Assembly: GCA_963540515.1 (NCBI GenBank)
Contig: CAUTNA010000005.1
Location: forward strand, 1-63,955
Direction: 5' to 3'
Origin: JAFGMC01 sp963540515
GTDB lineage: Bacteria; Pseudomonadota; Alphaproteobacteria; Rs-D84
DNA length: 63,955 bases
Shown: positions 1 through 9,059 of the stretch, in pieces
Numbering within the stretch: position 1 is the first letter of the stretch
Layout: each line of letters opens with the position of its first letter
Notes under the pieces: generated by a model
The model's database searches: none
The model's input: only the letters and a program-made list of their open reading frames with translations
What the model was told of the DNA's origin: nothing
Made by a program: the position numbers and the translations under genes

Positions 1-2
1 AA

Positions 3-1049
3 AAAAATAGCCCAATAAAATTAGACAAGGGGACTGACGGAAGTTATATATTAAGTGGACTTATAGAATATGGTAATATAAAAATAGAAAGAAAAAAGGA
101 GATATCAAAAGAACAAGAACAGCACTTAGCTAAAGATAAAGATAATAAAGGACAAGAAGATATGCCTTATCATATAAATATAGACAAATATTTAGATAAT
201 GCAGACGACAGTATACCAGAGTATAAAAATAGAATAAAAATTTATTTACAAAAATTAGAAACTGAAACATCTAATATAATGAATAAATTTAGTACAGATC
301 CTGTAATATCAAAATGTATAAATGGAAGAGATTTAAGACAAATAAAAGGAACTGCTGATTTAGAAAGAGATAAGAATGGTAATCTTGTAAAAGATGGTGA
401 TAAAGTTAAGACTGTAAGAACAAGGGGAGATAAAGCAGAAAAAAGATTTCCAAATTTATTAGATAGTGTTTCTAATACTATTATGAAAACAGCATTGAAT
501 ACAGCTCGTGAAGTATACGCAAAAATATATCAAGAGAAATTTACAGAACTTATTAAATCAACTTCAAATCTTGATAAAGATAAGATTGGAAGAGCTATTT
601 GTTATTCTATGCTCAATAGCAAAGCAAATTGGACTTGTACAAGAGTTACTCAGTTGTATAGGGGAGGAAAGAAATTCTTTTTTAATGAAGGAGAGAAAGG
701 AAATTATTGGCCTTGTACAAGATATGAATATACAGGAAACTTAAATAATAAGAATTTTGAGTTAAAAGAAAAAAATCAAGGAAATATTGATAAATATAAA
801 ACTTATATCAGATATACAAATGATTCTTTAGAAGCTTTGTTAAAAAATACAAGTGAAAAAAAGTCTCTAGTTTTTAGTACAGAAGCTGGTGAAACAGAAC
901 TACATAAAATAGTATTAAGTATTGAAAGTTATTCTGATGGAATATGTAAAATAAAAGAGGATAATGATTGTATCCATAAAGAATATGATTGTAGTGTAAA
1001 TGGAGACTATTTAAATCAAGTATTATATAAGGAATATAATTTAAAATAA
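3..1049 (+). CDS. 5'-truncated hypothetical protein
   Basis: The reading frame is open from the first bases of the window through to the stop at 1047-1049. It runs 53 codons upstream of the first ATG (162), so the gene almost certainly begins outside the window. The visible product is hydrophilic and Lys/Asn-rich, and most of it looks helical. A few cysteines lie in the C-terminal half, in short segments such as WTCTR, WPCTR and YDCS. No signal peptide or membrane segment is visible, but the real N-terminus is missing. I do not recognise a family. A strong hairpin terminator follows at 1119-1144. An internal start at 162 cannot be excluded. Confidence 0.6.
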   Translation, partial: KNSPIKLDKGTDGSYILSGLIEYGNIKIERKKEISKEQEQHLAKDKDNKGQEDMPYHINIDKYLDNADDSIPEYKNRIKIYLQKLETETSNIMNKFSTDPVISKCINGRDLRQIKGTADLERDKNGNLVKDGDKVKTVRTRGDKAEKRFPNLLDSVSNTIMKTALNTAREVYAKIYQEKFTELIKSTSNLDKDKIGRAICYSMLNSKANWTCTRVTQLYRGGKKFFFNEGEKGNYWPCTRYEYTGNLNNKNFELKEKNQGNIDKYKTYIRYTNDSLEALLKNTSEKKSLVFSTEAGETELHKIVLSIESYSDGICKIKEDNDCIHKEYDCSVNGDYLNQVLYKEYNLK

Positions 1050-1118
1050 TACAGTATAATTTAAAATTGTATGTTATGTCGTTTTAATTATGCCACTTTA
1101 GAATTTAGTTTTCATATT

Positions 1119-1144
1119 AAAAAAGACGCATTTGCGTCTTTTTT
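1119..1144. terminator. Bidirectional intrinsic terminator
   Basis: An A-run, a short GC-containing stem (GACGC/GCGTC) with a TTT loop, and a T-run are arranged symmetrically. It lies between the convergent genes ending at 1049 (+) and 1175 (-), so it can serve both. Confidence 0.85.
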
Positions 1145-1174
1145 CTCCCTCTTAATACTGGACTAACCAGAACT

Positions 1175-1495
1175 TTAAGCAACTTTTGCAACTTTTGATT
1201 CTTCATCCAAAATCTTTTTAACTTCACCAAATACAATATCTTTTACTTTTAATGCTAAATCTTTTGTTTCTAATGTTTCTGCGGGGATTTCAAAATTATT
1301 AGTTTTTATTTGAAGGGAAACGTATGCTCCTATTAAAGATTTACGAGAAAGATCTTCAATGCTTCTTGGAATATCACCTTTACCAACATGTAATTCATCA
1401 CTAAGTGATATTATTTCTCTGTCTTCATTGACCCAGACGGTTGTTGATAAGACTTTGTTAAGAGCAACCATTATTTCTTTTATGTTGTTTTGCAT
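1175..1495 (-). CDS. Acyl-carrier-protein-like small protein
   Basis: A 106-residue protein. The ATG at 1495 is chosen because a GGGGGG Shine-Dalgarno lies just upstream; a longer in-frame ATG at 1579 would overlap the promoter. Residues 47-54 read EDLSRKSL and are followed 14 residues later by FEIP. This closely mimics the acyl carrier protein signature EDLGADSL...F-x-x-EIP, with a Ser (about 53) where the phosphopantetheine arm attaches. The usual Asp before that Ser is Lys, and the N-terminal part is longer than in canonical AcpP. I infer a divergent, specialised carrier protein or a non-acylated relative. It is a single gene with its own promoter and terminator and no fatty-acid genes next to it. 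The family call is tentative. Confidence 0.45.
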   Translation of the reverse strand: MQNNIKEIMVALNKVLSTTVWVNEDREIISLSDELHVGKGDIPRSIEDLSRKSLIGAYVSLQIKTNNFEIPAETLETKDLALKVKDIVFGEVKKILDEESKVAKVA

Positions 1496-1546
1496 TAAAT
1501 CCCCCCATTTTTTAAGATATATGTATATACAATTATATTGTATAAA

Positions 1547-1684
1547 CGAATCATAGAATAAAAACGATTCGACAGTCAAGAAAAAATTATCGAATCAATA
1601 AAAACTTATTAATATTTTTTTATAAATTTTTTTAATGGCGGATTTCTTATATATTTAAAGAAAATATATTTTTTAAACGAATCA
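1547..1684. repeat. CGAATCA motif repeats
   Basis: CGAATCA occurs at 1547-1553, 1591-1597 and 1678-1684, with the inverted form CGATTCG at 1565-1571. Apart from these motifs, the promoter and the terminator at 1831, the gap 1496-1883 holds only very AT-rich sequence in which I see no gene. Confidence 0.6.
1550..1579 (-). promoter_or_regulatory. Strong sigma70-like promoter with operator-like motifs
   Basis: Read on the minus strand there is TTGACT (1579-1574), an 18-nt spacer and TATGAT (1555-1550), reading into the carrier-like gene at 1495. A CGATTCG motif lies in the spacer and an inversely oriented CGAATCA overlaps the -10, an arrangement typical of repressor sites. Confidence 0.65.
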
Positions 1685-1830
1685 ATAATTTTTATAAAAT
1701 ATATTACATTTTTTATTATTATTTTATATCTGATAGATTTTAATAAAATATATATATAATAAATTGTATTGACTGTTATTTTGATATAATTTAAGTAAAA
1801 TTATTAAGTTAATAATTTGGTGTTTATAAT

Positions 1831-1862
1831 AAAAAAAGCTGTTTATTTAAATAAACAGCCTT
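1831..1862 (-). terminator. Intrinsic terminator after the M13 peptidase gene
   Basis: On the minus strand, AAGGCTGTTTAT pairs with ATAAACAGCTT across a 4-nt loop and is followed by a T-run. It lies directly downstream of the stop at 1884. Confidence 0.8.
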
Positions 1863-1883
1863 AAAGTTTTCAATAAATAATAA

Positions 1884-3854
1884 CTACCATAATTTTAATC
1901 TATTTTCTTTCTTTATATACATTTTATCTTTTTCTTTTATATTGAAAGTATCATACCAGTAATCAATGTGTGGTAATATTCCATTTACTCGGTTTTCAGG
2001 AAGAGAATGAACATCAATTTTTGTTAATGTTATTTTTTGTTCATCTCTTATATTTGTTGCCCATGTATTTGCGTATGCTATAAAGAACCTTTTTTCTGGA
2101 GAAAGATTATTTTTTAAACCTGTTTGTTCTCCAAAATTTTTAAATGCAGTGAATGAAATTAACACTCCACCAAAGTCTGCTAAATTTTCACCAAGCGTAT
2201 ATTTACCATTTGCTCTTATTTCTTTATTGATTTTTATCTTATCAAAGAAATCAACTAAAACTTTTGTTCTTTTTTCAAAGTTTTTAGAATCTTCTTTTGT
2301 CCACCAATCTTTTAAATTGCCTTCTTTATCAAAATGTCTTCCTTGATCATCAAATCCATGTGTCATTTCGTGTCCAATAATACTTCCAATTGCCCCATAG
2401 TTGAAAGCATCGTCAGCATTTACATCAAAAAAAGGAGGTTGTAAAATTCCTGCTGGAAAACAAATTTCATTTCGTGATGGATCATAATATGCATTTATAT
2501 CAAATGCATTCATATACCAAATATTTGGATCAACTTGTTTTTCGTTTTTATCTAACCAGAATTTATCTTCAAATTCTGCAACTCTTATCATATTATCCAA
2601 AAGTGAATCTTCTTTAATCTCTAATTTTGAATAATCACGCCAAACATCTGGATAACCTATTTTTGCTTTAAAACTTTCTAATTTTAAAATAGCATTTTTC
2701 TTAGTATTTTCTGTCATCCAATCTAAATTTTCAATTCTTTCTTTGTATGCTTTTTTTAAATTTTTAACCAGTTCAGCCATTCTTTTTTTTGAACTTTCTG
2801 GAAAATATTTTTCTGTATATATTTTACCAAGTTCCTCTCCAAGAGAACCTTCTATAAATCCAATAGTTCTTTTCCATCTTGGAAGAGGTTGTTTTTTACC
2901 TGATAAAATTTTTGAATAAAAATCAAAACCTATATTAAAAGTTTTATCATCAAGTGCAGATGTACAACTATTTATAAATCTTAATTTTAGATATGCTTTT
3001 ATTAAATCCAAATCTGATTTATTTATTATTTCAATAGAATTTTTTAAAGCTTTTGGTTGATTTATATTTATTTGTGTTGGTTTTATACCTCTGTTTGAAT
3101 AATATAAGTCCCAATCGAAGCCAGAAAATTCTTTTTTAAAGTCGCTATAACTCATTTTATTATAGTTTTTAAAAGGATCTCTTAAATCTTCTTTCTTTGA
3201 AAAAGATTTAGCCATCTTTTCTTCTAAAGAATACAATTTTAAAGCGTCGTATTTAATATTAAAATTGTCTAAAATTTTTACTAGATATTTTTTATATTCG
3301 TCTCGAATTTTTTCAGATTTTTCATCATTATCAAAATAGTAATCTCTTGAAAGTCCAATTCCACTCTGGAAAATATTATATATATAAAAATTACTATCTT
3401 TTTCATCAGGAGAAACAGAATCTCCCCAAAATCCACCAGAAATTTTATGAAGCCATCCAAGTAAAGATGGAAGTTCTTTTTTATCTTCTAAAGAATCTAT
3501 TTTATTTAATATTTTTATTGTTGGTTTTATTCCATCTTTATTTAATTTTTCTTCATTCATTGCAATTTTATAAAGAAGACCAATTTTACCAGAGTTATTT
3601 TTTATAATGCTATGTAATTGCTCTAAATTTTTATCATGTAAAACATTAAATGTTCCATAAGATGCGTGATCATCTGGTATTTTATGAGATTCTCTCCATT
3701 TCTTTGTTGAATAATCGTAAAAATTATCACCAGGATTAACTGTTAGATCCATATTTTCTAATTTTATTCCTATATTCATTTTGTGTCCTTTTATTAAAAA
3801 TAATGTTAAAAATATAATTGATAAAATTGTAAAAAATATAATTTTAAATTTCAT
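1884..3854 (-). CDS. M13 family (neprilysin/PepO-type) zinc metallopeptidase
   Basis: 656 residues, close to the usual ~650-700 of M13 enzymes. An N-terminal hydrophobic stretch (residues about 3-22) acts as a signal anchor or signal peptide, placing the enzyme in the envelope. The zinc motif HEMTH is at residues 495-499, and the third ligand Glu is at about 556 in ENLAD, both diagnostic of M13. The C-terminal RVNGILPHIDYWYDTF segment and terminal Trp also match the family (NxxY/RVNG substrate region). It would cleave oligopeptides on the outer side of the inner membrane. A good GAGG ribosome site precedes the ATG. It starts 8 nt after hemW, so the two are probably co-transcribed. Confidence 0.92.
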   Translation of the reverse strand: MKFKIIFFTILSIIFLTLFLIKGHKMNIGIKLENMDLTVNPGDNFYDYSTKKWRESHKIPDDHASYGTFNVLHDKNLEQLHSIIKNNSGKIGLLYKIAMNEEKLNKDGIKPTIKILNKIDSLEDKKELPSLLGWLHKISGGFWGDSVSPDEKDSNFYIYNIFQSGIGLSRDYYFDNDEKSEKIRDEYKKYLVKILDNFNIKYDALKLYSLEEKMAKSFSKKEDLRDPFKNYNKMSYSDFKKEFSGFDWDLYYSNRGIKPTQININQPKALKNSIEIINKSDLDLIKAYLKLRFINSCTSALDDKTFNIGFDFYSKILSGKKQPLPRWKRTIGFIEGSLGEELGKIYTEKYFPESSKKRMAELVKNLKKAYKERIENLDWMTENTKKNAILKLESFKAKIGYPDVWRDYSKLEIKEDSLLDNMIRVAEFEDKFWLDKNEKQVDPNIWYMNAFDINAYYDPSRNEICFPAGILQPPFFDVNADDAFNYGAIGSIIGHEMTHGFDDQGRHFDKEGNLKDWWTKEDSKNFEKRTKVLVDFFDKIKINKEIRANGKYTLGENLADFGGVLISFTAFKNFGEQTGLKNNLSPEKRFFIAYANTWATNIRDEQKITLTKIDVHSLPENRVNGILPHIDYWYDTFNIKEKDKMYIKKENRLKLW

Positions 3855-3862
3855 TTTTTCCT

Positions 3863-4909
3863 CTATTTTATAATATTTACAAGTATTGTATCTAAAATAA
3901 GAATACCATTAATATTTAAAGATAAATTATCTCCATCAAATATAAATAAATTTTTATTTTTATCAATGAAATTAAAATTAATAATTTCTTTTAAGTTTGG
4001 AATATAAATTCCTTTTTTTGTTCGAAGTCCCGTTATTATTTTTTCTATATTTCTATCTTTATCTGATATTTTTTCAAATAATTCAAAATTTCCTCTTTGT
4101 TCATACCAATTATTTTTTATTAAAATTCTCCCAGATGCTCCTTTACCAAGTCCTATGTATGGAAATCCTTGCCAGATATTTTTATTATGTTTGCATTCAA
4201 ATGATTTGTATGCATAATTTGAAACTTCATATCTTGGAAGATCAAGATTATCATTTATTGTTAAATACATATCTCTTAAAACTTCATCATTTGGACGCTT
4301 TAAATTCATATTGTAAAAAGGAGTATTTTCTTCAATAGATAATTCATAAATAGAACAATGTTTAATTTTAAGAGAATTTATATTCTTACACATTTCTTTT
4401 ATATCACCAGTTGTTTGATTGGGAAGACCATAAATAAAATCTGCAGATATATTTAAATCAAGTTTTTTTGCAGATTCTATTAAATCTATTGCATCTTTCG
4501 ATGTGTGTATTCTTCCCATAAATTTAAGTTCGTTATCGTTAAATGATTGCATACCAACAGATAATCGGTTAATACCAATTTTTTTAAAATTTTTTAGTTT
4601 TTCAAATGATAGAGTACAAGGATTTGCCTCAATTGTTATTTCAGTATTTGGATCTATTTCAAAATAATTTGAAATATTAGTCAATATATTTTCAAAAGTA
4701 TTTTCTGACATAAGAGAAGGTGTACCACCACCAAAAAATATTGTTTCAATTTTTATTTTACCAAGTTTTTCATACCAATATTTTATTTCTTTTATTATAT
4801 TTTTTTCAAATTCTTCAAAGTTTGGCTTTATAGATGGAATTGAATAAAAACAGCAATATTTGCATTTAGATATGCAGTAAGGAAAATGTATATATATATT
4901 ATAGTTCAT
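3863..4909 (-). CDS. hemW: HemW-type radical SAM protein (heme chaperone)
   Basis: 348 residues with the radical-SAM cluster motif C12-x3-C16-x2-C19 directly after the first strand, the GGGTPS motif, and the IEANP and GxQS segments typical of the HemN/HemW family. A bona fide HemN is longer (~450 residues) and carries extra N-terminal elements, so this is the HemW type, a cytoplasmic [4Fe-4S]/SAM protein that binds and delivers heme. The name oxygen-independent coproporphyrinogen oxidase-like is often misapplied to it. An AGAGAG ribosome site supports the ATG at 4909. It lies upstream of the M13 peptidase in the same direction. In Gram-negative genomes hemW often sits after rdgB, which is not the case here. 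Confidence 0.85.
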   Translation of the reverse strand: MNYNIYIHFPYCISKCKYCCFYSIPSIKPNFEEFEKNIIKEIKYWYEKLGKIKIETIFFGGGTPSLMSENTFENILTNISNYFEIDPNTEITIEANPCTLSFEKLKNFKKIGINRLSVGMQSFNDNELKFMGRIHTSKDAIDLIESAKKLDLNISADFIYGLPNQTTGDIKEMCKNINSLKIKHCSIYELSIEENTPFYNMNLKRPNDEVLRDMYLTINDNLDLPRYEVSNYAYKSFECKHNKNIWQGFPYIGLGKGASGRILIKNNWYEQRGNFELFEKISDKDRNIEKIITGLRTKKGIYIPNLKEIINFNFIDKNKNLFIFDGDNLSLNINGILILDTILVNIIK

Positions 4910-4987
4910 CTCTCTAACATACTATTTATAAGTATGAAATGTAATAAATAATAAAAAATAGCTCTTTTTTATGATAGAATGTTTTAA

Positions 4988-6439
4988 GTGAGAGATAGAA
5001 TTTTAATTTTCTTAAGTGTTTTTTTATTTCCTCTATACACTTTTGCAGAGATTTTAGAAGGTGTGCCAATTTATTATGCAGATTTAGAAAGAACAGGAAA
5101 TTATTATCAAAATAATAATTATTTAAGAGAAATGCAAAATTCTGGACAAAGACAAATAATAGGTACAAACAAAACTTCTTACAGAGTTCCAAAAAATAGA
5201 AATATATTTGACCCTTCAATGACTACTGCAAATGGTATATCTGGAGTTGAAAGTACTACATCTTTGCAAGGAAATTATACAAGAAGATTTGCTGATTTTA
5301 CTTTTATAACTGGAGTAAATTCCATACTCGAATGGGATGATATGGTTTTAAATGAGATGGGGGCAACTGCAAGGCATAATTTTGATGTAAAAAATTTTGA
5401 TATGTTTATTTTCGGTGAATATAAATATGGTAATGTATCAAAAGGTGGTTTCTCTATGGATTATGATTTAAAACCATATGATGAATCAGAACCAACAAAA
5501 GGTATTTTTACTATTTCAATGGGTGATCAATCTGGATACACAAATGATATAAGATTGGGACTTGGGGCAAAAAATATTTGGGATGTCTCAGGTTGGAAAT
5601 TATCTCCTTCTTTTGGTTATCAAATATTTAAACATAATCTTCAAATGTCTAATCATGTATATCCAAATCCTGGTACTTACTTACCACTTATGACATCAGA
5701 TGGTAAATATGTTTATGGTGATCCACAAGGAAACTACCATGCTGTAGGACAAAATGAAAAACCACCAGCAGATTGGCGTCAAATTTGTTTGTCTCCAGGA
5801 GACATAAAAGTTGTTCCAAAAGGATCGAGTAATAATTTAGGTAATACTCTCACTACTCAGGATTATGATCCTCATACAATGGGAAAACTTCCTTGGGGTG
5901 TTGGAAGTGGTGAATGTGTAATTGTTGGTGGTGATGGTGCAAGAGTTGTTCCAGGTACTACTCATATTTATAATACAACTTGGAGTGGTTTCTATGTTGG
6001 TTTAGAAATTTCTAAACAGATGACACTTATTGATAAATTGCGTTTTTATTTCCAAGCTGGTATGCCTAATTATTCATCAGAAGGTATTTGGCCAAACAGA
6101 ACAGACTGGCAACAAAATCCTAGTTTTATAGATAAAGGAAATAATGGTTCTTATACTTATAGCGCAGAGATGGAGTATACTTATAAAATATCTGATAAAA
6201 TTGAACTTAGCGTTGCAGTTGATACAAATGCTTTCCATGTTGGTAAAATCTCTGGAGAATTATATGTTGCTGCATACAGACAATATGAGATTGGTGAAAA
6301 TGGAAAATATAAATTAGATAGTAATGGAATGCCTCTTTATACAGATATTCCTGCACATACAGAATCTATTGAAGACTCTTTAAAAAGTGCAGATTGGCAA
6401 TCTTTTGGGTTAAGATTCAGTGCAAAATATTCATTTTAA
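4988..6439 (+). CDS. Omptin-like outer-membrane beta-barrel protein
   Basis: 483 residues with a Sec signal peptide (about 1-20, cut after TFA) and a C-terminal aromatic end (AKYSF), as in outer-membrane barrels. The middle reads like the E. coli omptins. MDYDL (about 157-161) matches the D-x-D-W catalytic pair loop, and a segment ending GWKLSPSFGYQ matches the following strand ending in GYQ. The region corresponding to the omptin Asp-x-His dyad appears as TDWQQNP, with Asp but no His. A long insertion (about residues 220-325) sits in an extracellular loop. I infer an omptin-fold barrel, possibly not proteolytic. The start is a GTG without a clear ribosome site, so the exact N-terminus is uncertain. 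mltB follows 14 nt later. Confidence 0.6.
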   Translation: MRDRILIFLSVFLFPLYTFAEILEGVPIYYADLERTGNYYQNNNYLREMQNSGQRQIIGTNKTSYRVPKNRNIFDPSMTTANGISGVESTTSLQGNYTRRFADFTFITGVNSILEWDDMVLNEMGATARHNFDVKNFDMFIFGEYKYGNVSKGGFSMDYDLKPYDESEPTKGIFTISMGDQSGYTNDIRLGLGAKNIWDVSGWKLSPSFGYQIFKHNLQMSNHVYPNPGTYLPLMTSDGKYVYGDPQGNYHAVGQNEKPPADWRQICLSPGDIKVVPKGSSNNLGNTLTTQDYDPHTMGKLPWGVGSGECVIVGGDGARVVPGTTHIYNTTWSGFYVGLEISKQMTLIDKLRFYFQAGMPNYSSEGIWPNRTDWQQNPSFIDKGNNGSYTYSAEMEYTYKISDKIELSVAVDTNAFHVGKISGELYVAAYRQYEIGENGKYKLDSNGMPLYTDIPAHTESIEDSLKSADWQSFGLRFSAKYSF

Positions 6440-6453
6440 AAAGTATTTTATAT

Positions 6454-7422
6454 ATGAAAAAACTTTTATTGTTATTTATTATTTTTCCAATCTCTTTAAA
6501 TGCACAAGGACTTTTTGATTTAAACAGATGGTATTTTATTTTAAATGATATTCAGATGCGATCATTAGAAATGAAAATATCTCCTAAAACAATAAACAGT
6601 GTAATACAAGGGGCCGTTTTTATTCCATCAATTATAAGAAGTGATAAAACTCAATCTGAATTTAGGTTAACTTTGGATAGATATTTATCAAATATAGTAA
6701 ATGACGCAAGAATCAAAGAAGGTAAGTTAATGAAAAATGAATATCCAACATTACTTTCAAAAGTTGATAAGAATTTTGGAGTTCCATCAAATGTAATTCT
6801 TGCTTTCTGGGGAATTGAATCTAATTATGGAAAGTATAAAGCAAAATATAGATTATCTGATGCTTTTTTAACTCTTATTTATGATGGAAGAAGAAGCAAT
6901 TTTTTTACAAATCAATTATTTGCACTTATGAAAGCAGCAGATAAAGATAAAATCGATATATCTGATATTTTCGGAAGTTGGGCTGGTGCCATGGGACATT
7001 TTCAATTTATTCCAACTACTTTAGAAATGTATGGAATGGATGGAAATATGGATGGTAAAATTGATATAATTCATAGTATCTCAGATGCTATGTTTTCAGC
7101 AGGTAATTATTTATCAAGACTCGGTTGGGATAAACATGAAAAAATTATAAGAGAAGTGAAATTACCAGAGAATTTTGATTTGAATTTAGCAAATGGAAAA
7201 TTTAAACAAAGTGTTTATGAATGGAAAAATCTGGGTGTTTTATCTTTAAATGGGAGTCCACTTCCAGATTCTGATATTATTTCAGGACTTATATATGATA
7301 CTTCAGAGATTGGACATACAAGAGCTTTTTTAACTTATCCTAATTTTTATAGAATTAAAAGATGGAATAATTCAAATTGGTATGCTTTAGCAGTCGCCTT
7401 GCTTTCAGAAAAATTAAAATAG
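6454..7422 (+). CDS. mltB: Lytic murein transglycosylase, MltB family
   Basis: 322 residues from the ATG at 6454; an in-frame ATG at 6394 would lie inside the upstream barrel gene and is rejected because a signal peptide begins exactly at 6454. The catalytic Glu (about 122) is in WGIESNYG, followed by the AGAMGHFQFIPTT segment that defines the SLT_2/MltB fold. The enzyme cleaves the MurNAc-GlcNAc bond of peptidoglycan with 1,6-anhydro formation in the periplasm. No lipobox cysteine is visible, so it is probably soluble (MltB-like without the lipid anchor). It may be co-transcribed with the omptin-like gene. Confidence 0.9.
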   Translation: MKKLLLLFIIFPISLNAQGLFDLNRWYFILNDIQMRSLEMKISPKTINSVIQGAVFIPSIIRSDKTQSEFRLTLDRYLSNIVNDARIKEGKLMKNEYPTLLSKVDKNFGVPSNVILAFWGIESNYGKYKAKYRLSDAFLTLIYDGRRSNFFTNQLFALMKAADKDKIDISDIFGSWAGAMGHFQFIPTTLEMYGMDGNMDGKIDIIHSISDAMFSAGNYLSRLGWDKHEKIIREVKLPENFDLNLANGKFKQSVYEWKNLGVLSLNGSPLPDSDIISGLIYDTSEIGHTRAFLTYPNFYRIKRWNNSNWYALAVALLSEKLK

Positions 7423-7474
7423 TTGAAAAGAAATTTTTATATTTGTATAGTTAATTTTAAACACAGAGATAAAT

Positions 7475-8428
7475 ATGACAATAAAAGTTCGTGATTATTC
7501 AGTGAGACTTGCCAGAAACAAAGAAGAGCGTAGAAAAGTTAGAATGCTCCGCTATGATGTATTTGTCGAAGAGGAGGGGGCTTCAGTCTCTGAAGAGCAA
7601 AAAAGTTTACGTGAAGAATATGATTCTTTTGATAAATTTGCAGATTATATGATAGTTCTACATAAAGATCAAATTGTTGGAACTTATAGAATTATTGACA
7701 GAGATTCTGCCGAAAAAATGGGCGGCTTTTATACAGAAACTGAGTATAATATTTCGAAAATAAAAAAAATGAATGGAAATATTGCAGAGATGTCCAGAGC
7801 TTGTGTTTCAAAAGAATATCGTGATAATGGGCTTGTTATGCGTATGCTTTGGGCAGGACTTGGTGAATATGTCGCAAAAAGAAAAATAATCGCACTTTTT
7901 GGTGTTGCATCTTGGGCTGGTAAAAATCCTGTTGATTCTGCTCAAGCTATTTCATACTTGTATTATAATCATTTATCTCCACTTAAGTTGAGAGCTACGG
8001 TTTTATCTAATAAATTTGTAGAAGGTGTTAATCCAAAATTATCACAAATGAATATATTACCAGAGGTATTTGTTGATAAAGACAGTGCTTTTAAACAAAT
8101 GACACCTCTTATAAAAGGTTATGTCAGACTTGGGGCAAGTTTTGGTAAAGGTGTTTTCTTGGATACAGCTTTTAATAGTTATGATGTTTTTGTAATACTT
8201 CAGACTAAAAAGATAGCAGCAAATTATCAAAAACATTTTACAGGAAATGAAAATACATTTAGTAGTTTTGATGAAGATTCAGAAAATGTAATTAAAACTA
8301 TTGGTAAGATAATGTTATTTCCGGTAACTGGTCCATTTAAAATGTTAATAGCATTTACAAGGTTTTTATTACGTGATTATGGTGATGTAGAATATATAGA
8401 AGATCCAAAAGAAGAGGAACAAAAATGA
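7475..8428 (+). CDS. olsB: OlsB-type N-acyltransferase (ornithine lipid synthesis)
   Basis: 317 residues. The N-terminal ~220 residues match the hemolysin-like GNAT family that contains OlsB: a conserved RLARNKEER start, LRYDVFVEE, VGTYRI, EMSRACV, and then the GVASWAG segment. OlsB transfers a 3-hydroxyacyl group from ACP to the alpha-amino group of ornithine, giving lyso-ornithine lipid at the inner membrane. The C-terminal ~80 residues are extra and end in a hydrophobic/basic segment that may associate with the membrane. Its stop overlaps the next start (ATGA), and a PlsC/OlsA-like acyltransferase lies two genes downstream, which supports the role. Substrate identity is inferred. Confidence 0.8.
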   Translation: MTIKVRDYSVRLARNKEERRKVRMLRYDVFVEEEGASVSEEQKSLREEYDSFDKFADYMIVLHKDQIVGTYRIIDRDSAEKMGGFYTETEYNISKIKKMNGNIAEMSRACVSKEYRDNGLVMRMLWAGLGEYVAKRKIIALFGVASWAGKNPVDSAQAISYLYYNHLSPLKLRATVLSNKFVEGVNPKLSQMNILPEVFVDKDSAFKQMTPLIKGYVRLGASFGKGVFLDTAFNSYDVFVILQTKKIAANYQKHFTGNENTFSSFDEDSENVIKTIGKIMLFPVTGPFKMLIAFTRFLLRDYGDVEYIEDPKEEEQK

Positions 8429-9048
8429 AAAAAATAGGTTTGTTAATTTTAGTTTTGTCAGTTTTTGCTTGCAGTATGCCAAGAACTCCAACAGACGCTG
8501 ATTTATTATCTGCATCTACTCAATTTAGAGAAGAATTATTTGAAAGTGGTGCTCGTGGTCAGGTAATTTTAGGAATGTCAGATAATATATCTTCAACTGG
8601 ATTTTTTTCAACAAATTATGAAGATGTAGTAGAAATAAAAAATATTAAAACTGGTGAAGTTTATTATATGCGTACAAAATTAAATAGAAATGCGTATGAT
8701 ACTATTATGCTTCCTGTTGGAGATTATTTAATTACTAATTTATATCTTGAATACACTTACACAACTTCAACACAAGTCGGTAATCAAAGAATAGTAGAAT
8801 ATCATGTTAAAAGACTTGAACATTTTGAAGGAAAAAATAAATTAACTTTTTCTGTTAAATCAAAAGAAGTTGTCTATTTAGGTAATATCAAATTAATTAA
8901 ACTTGATAATAAACAAGATACAAAAGATAAATTTGCTGGAATGTATAAACTTGAGAATAATTCTACTTCTGTTCCAGAAAAGCAAAAAAAGAAATGGAAA
9001 AAAACTTTTGGTAAAGATTATTCAGTAAGATTAATAGGTGTTAAATAA
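8425..9048 (+). CDS. Putative lipoprotein
   Basis: 207 residues. A lipoprotein signal peptide ends in the lipobox SVFAC (Cys 16), so lipidation by Lgt is expected (lgt is encoded at 11717). The mature part is rich in beta-type residues, with a strongly basic C-terminus (KQKKKWKKTFG). The ATG overlaps the olsB stop by 4 nt, implying translational coupling. I do not recognise a family. Context suggests an envelope function linked to membrane-lipid synthesis or sensing. Confidence 0.75.
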   Translation: MKKIGLLILVLSVFACSMPRTPTDADLLSASTQFREELFESGARGQVILGMSDNISSTGFFSTNYEDVVEIKNIKTGEVYYMRTKLNRNAYDTIMLPVGDYLITNLYLEYTYTTSTQVGNQRIVEYHVKRLEHFEGKNKLTFSVKSKEVVYLGNIKLIKLDNKQDTKDKFAGMYKLENNSTSVPEKQKKKWKKTFGKDYSVRLIGVK

Positions 9049-9059
9049 AAGGCTTTAAA

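Noticed and set aside
1769..1790. TTGACT and TATAAT on the plus strand in the gap before the M13 gene
   Set aside because: Spacer is only 10 nt, and no plus-strand gene follows before a terminator.
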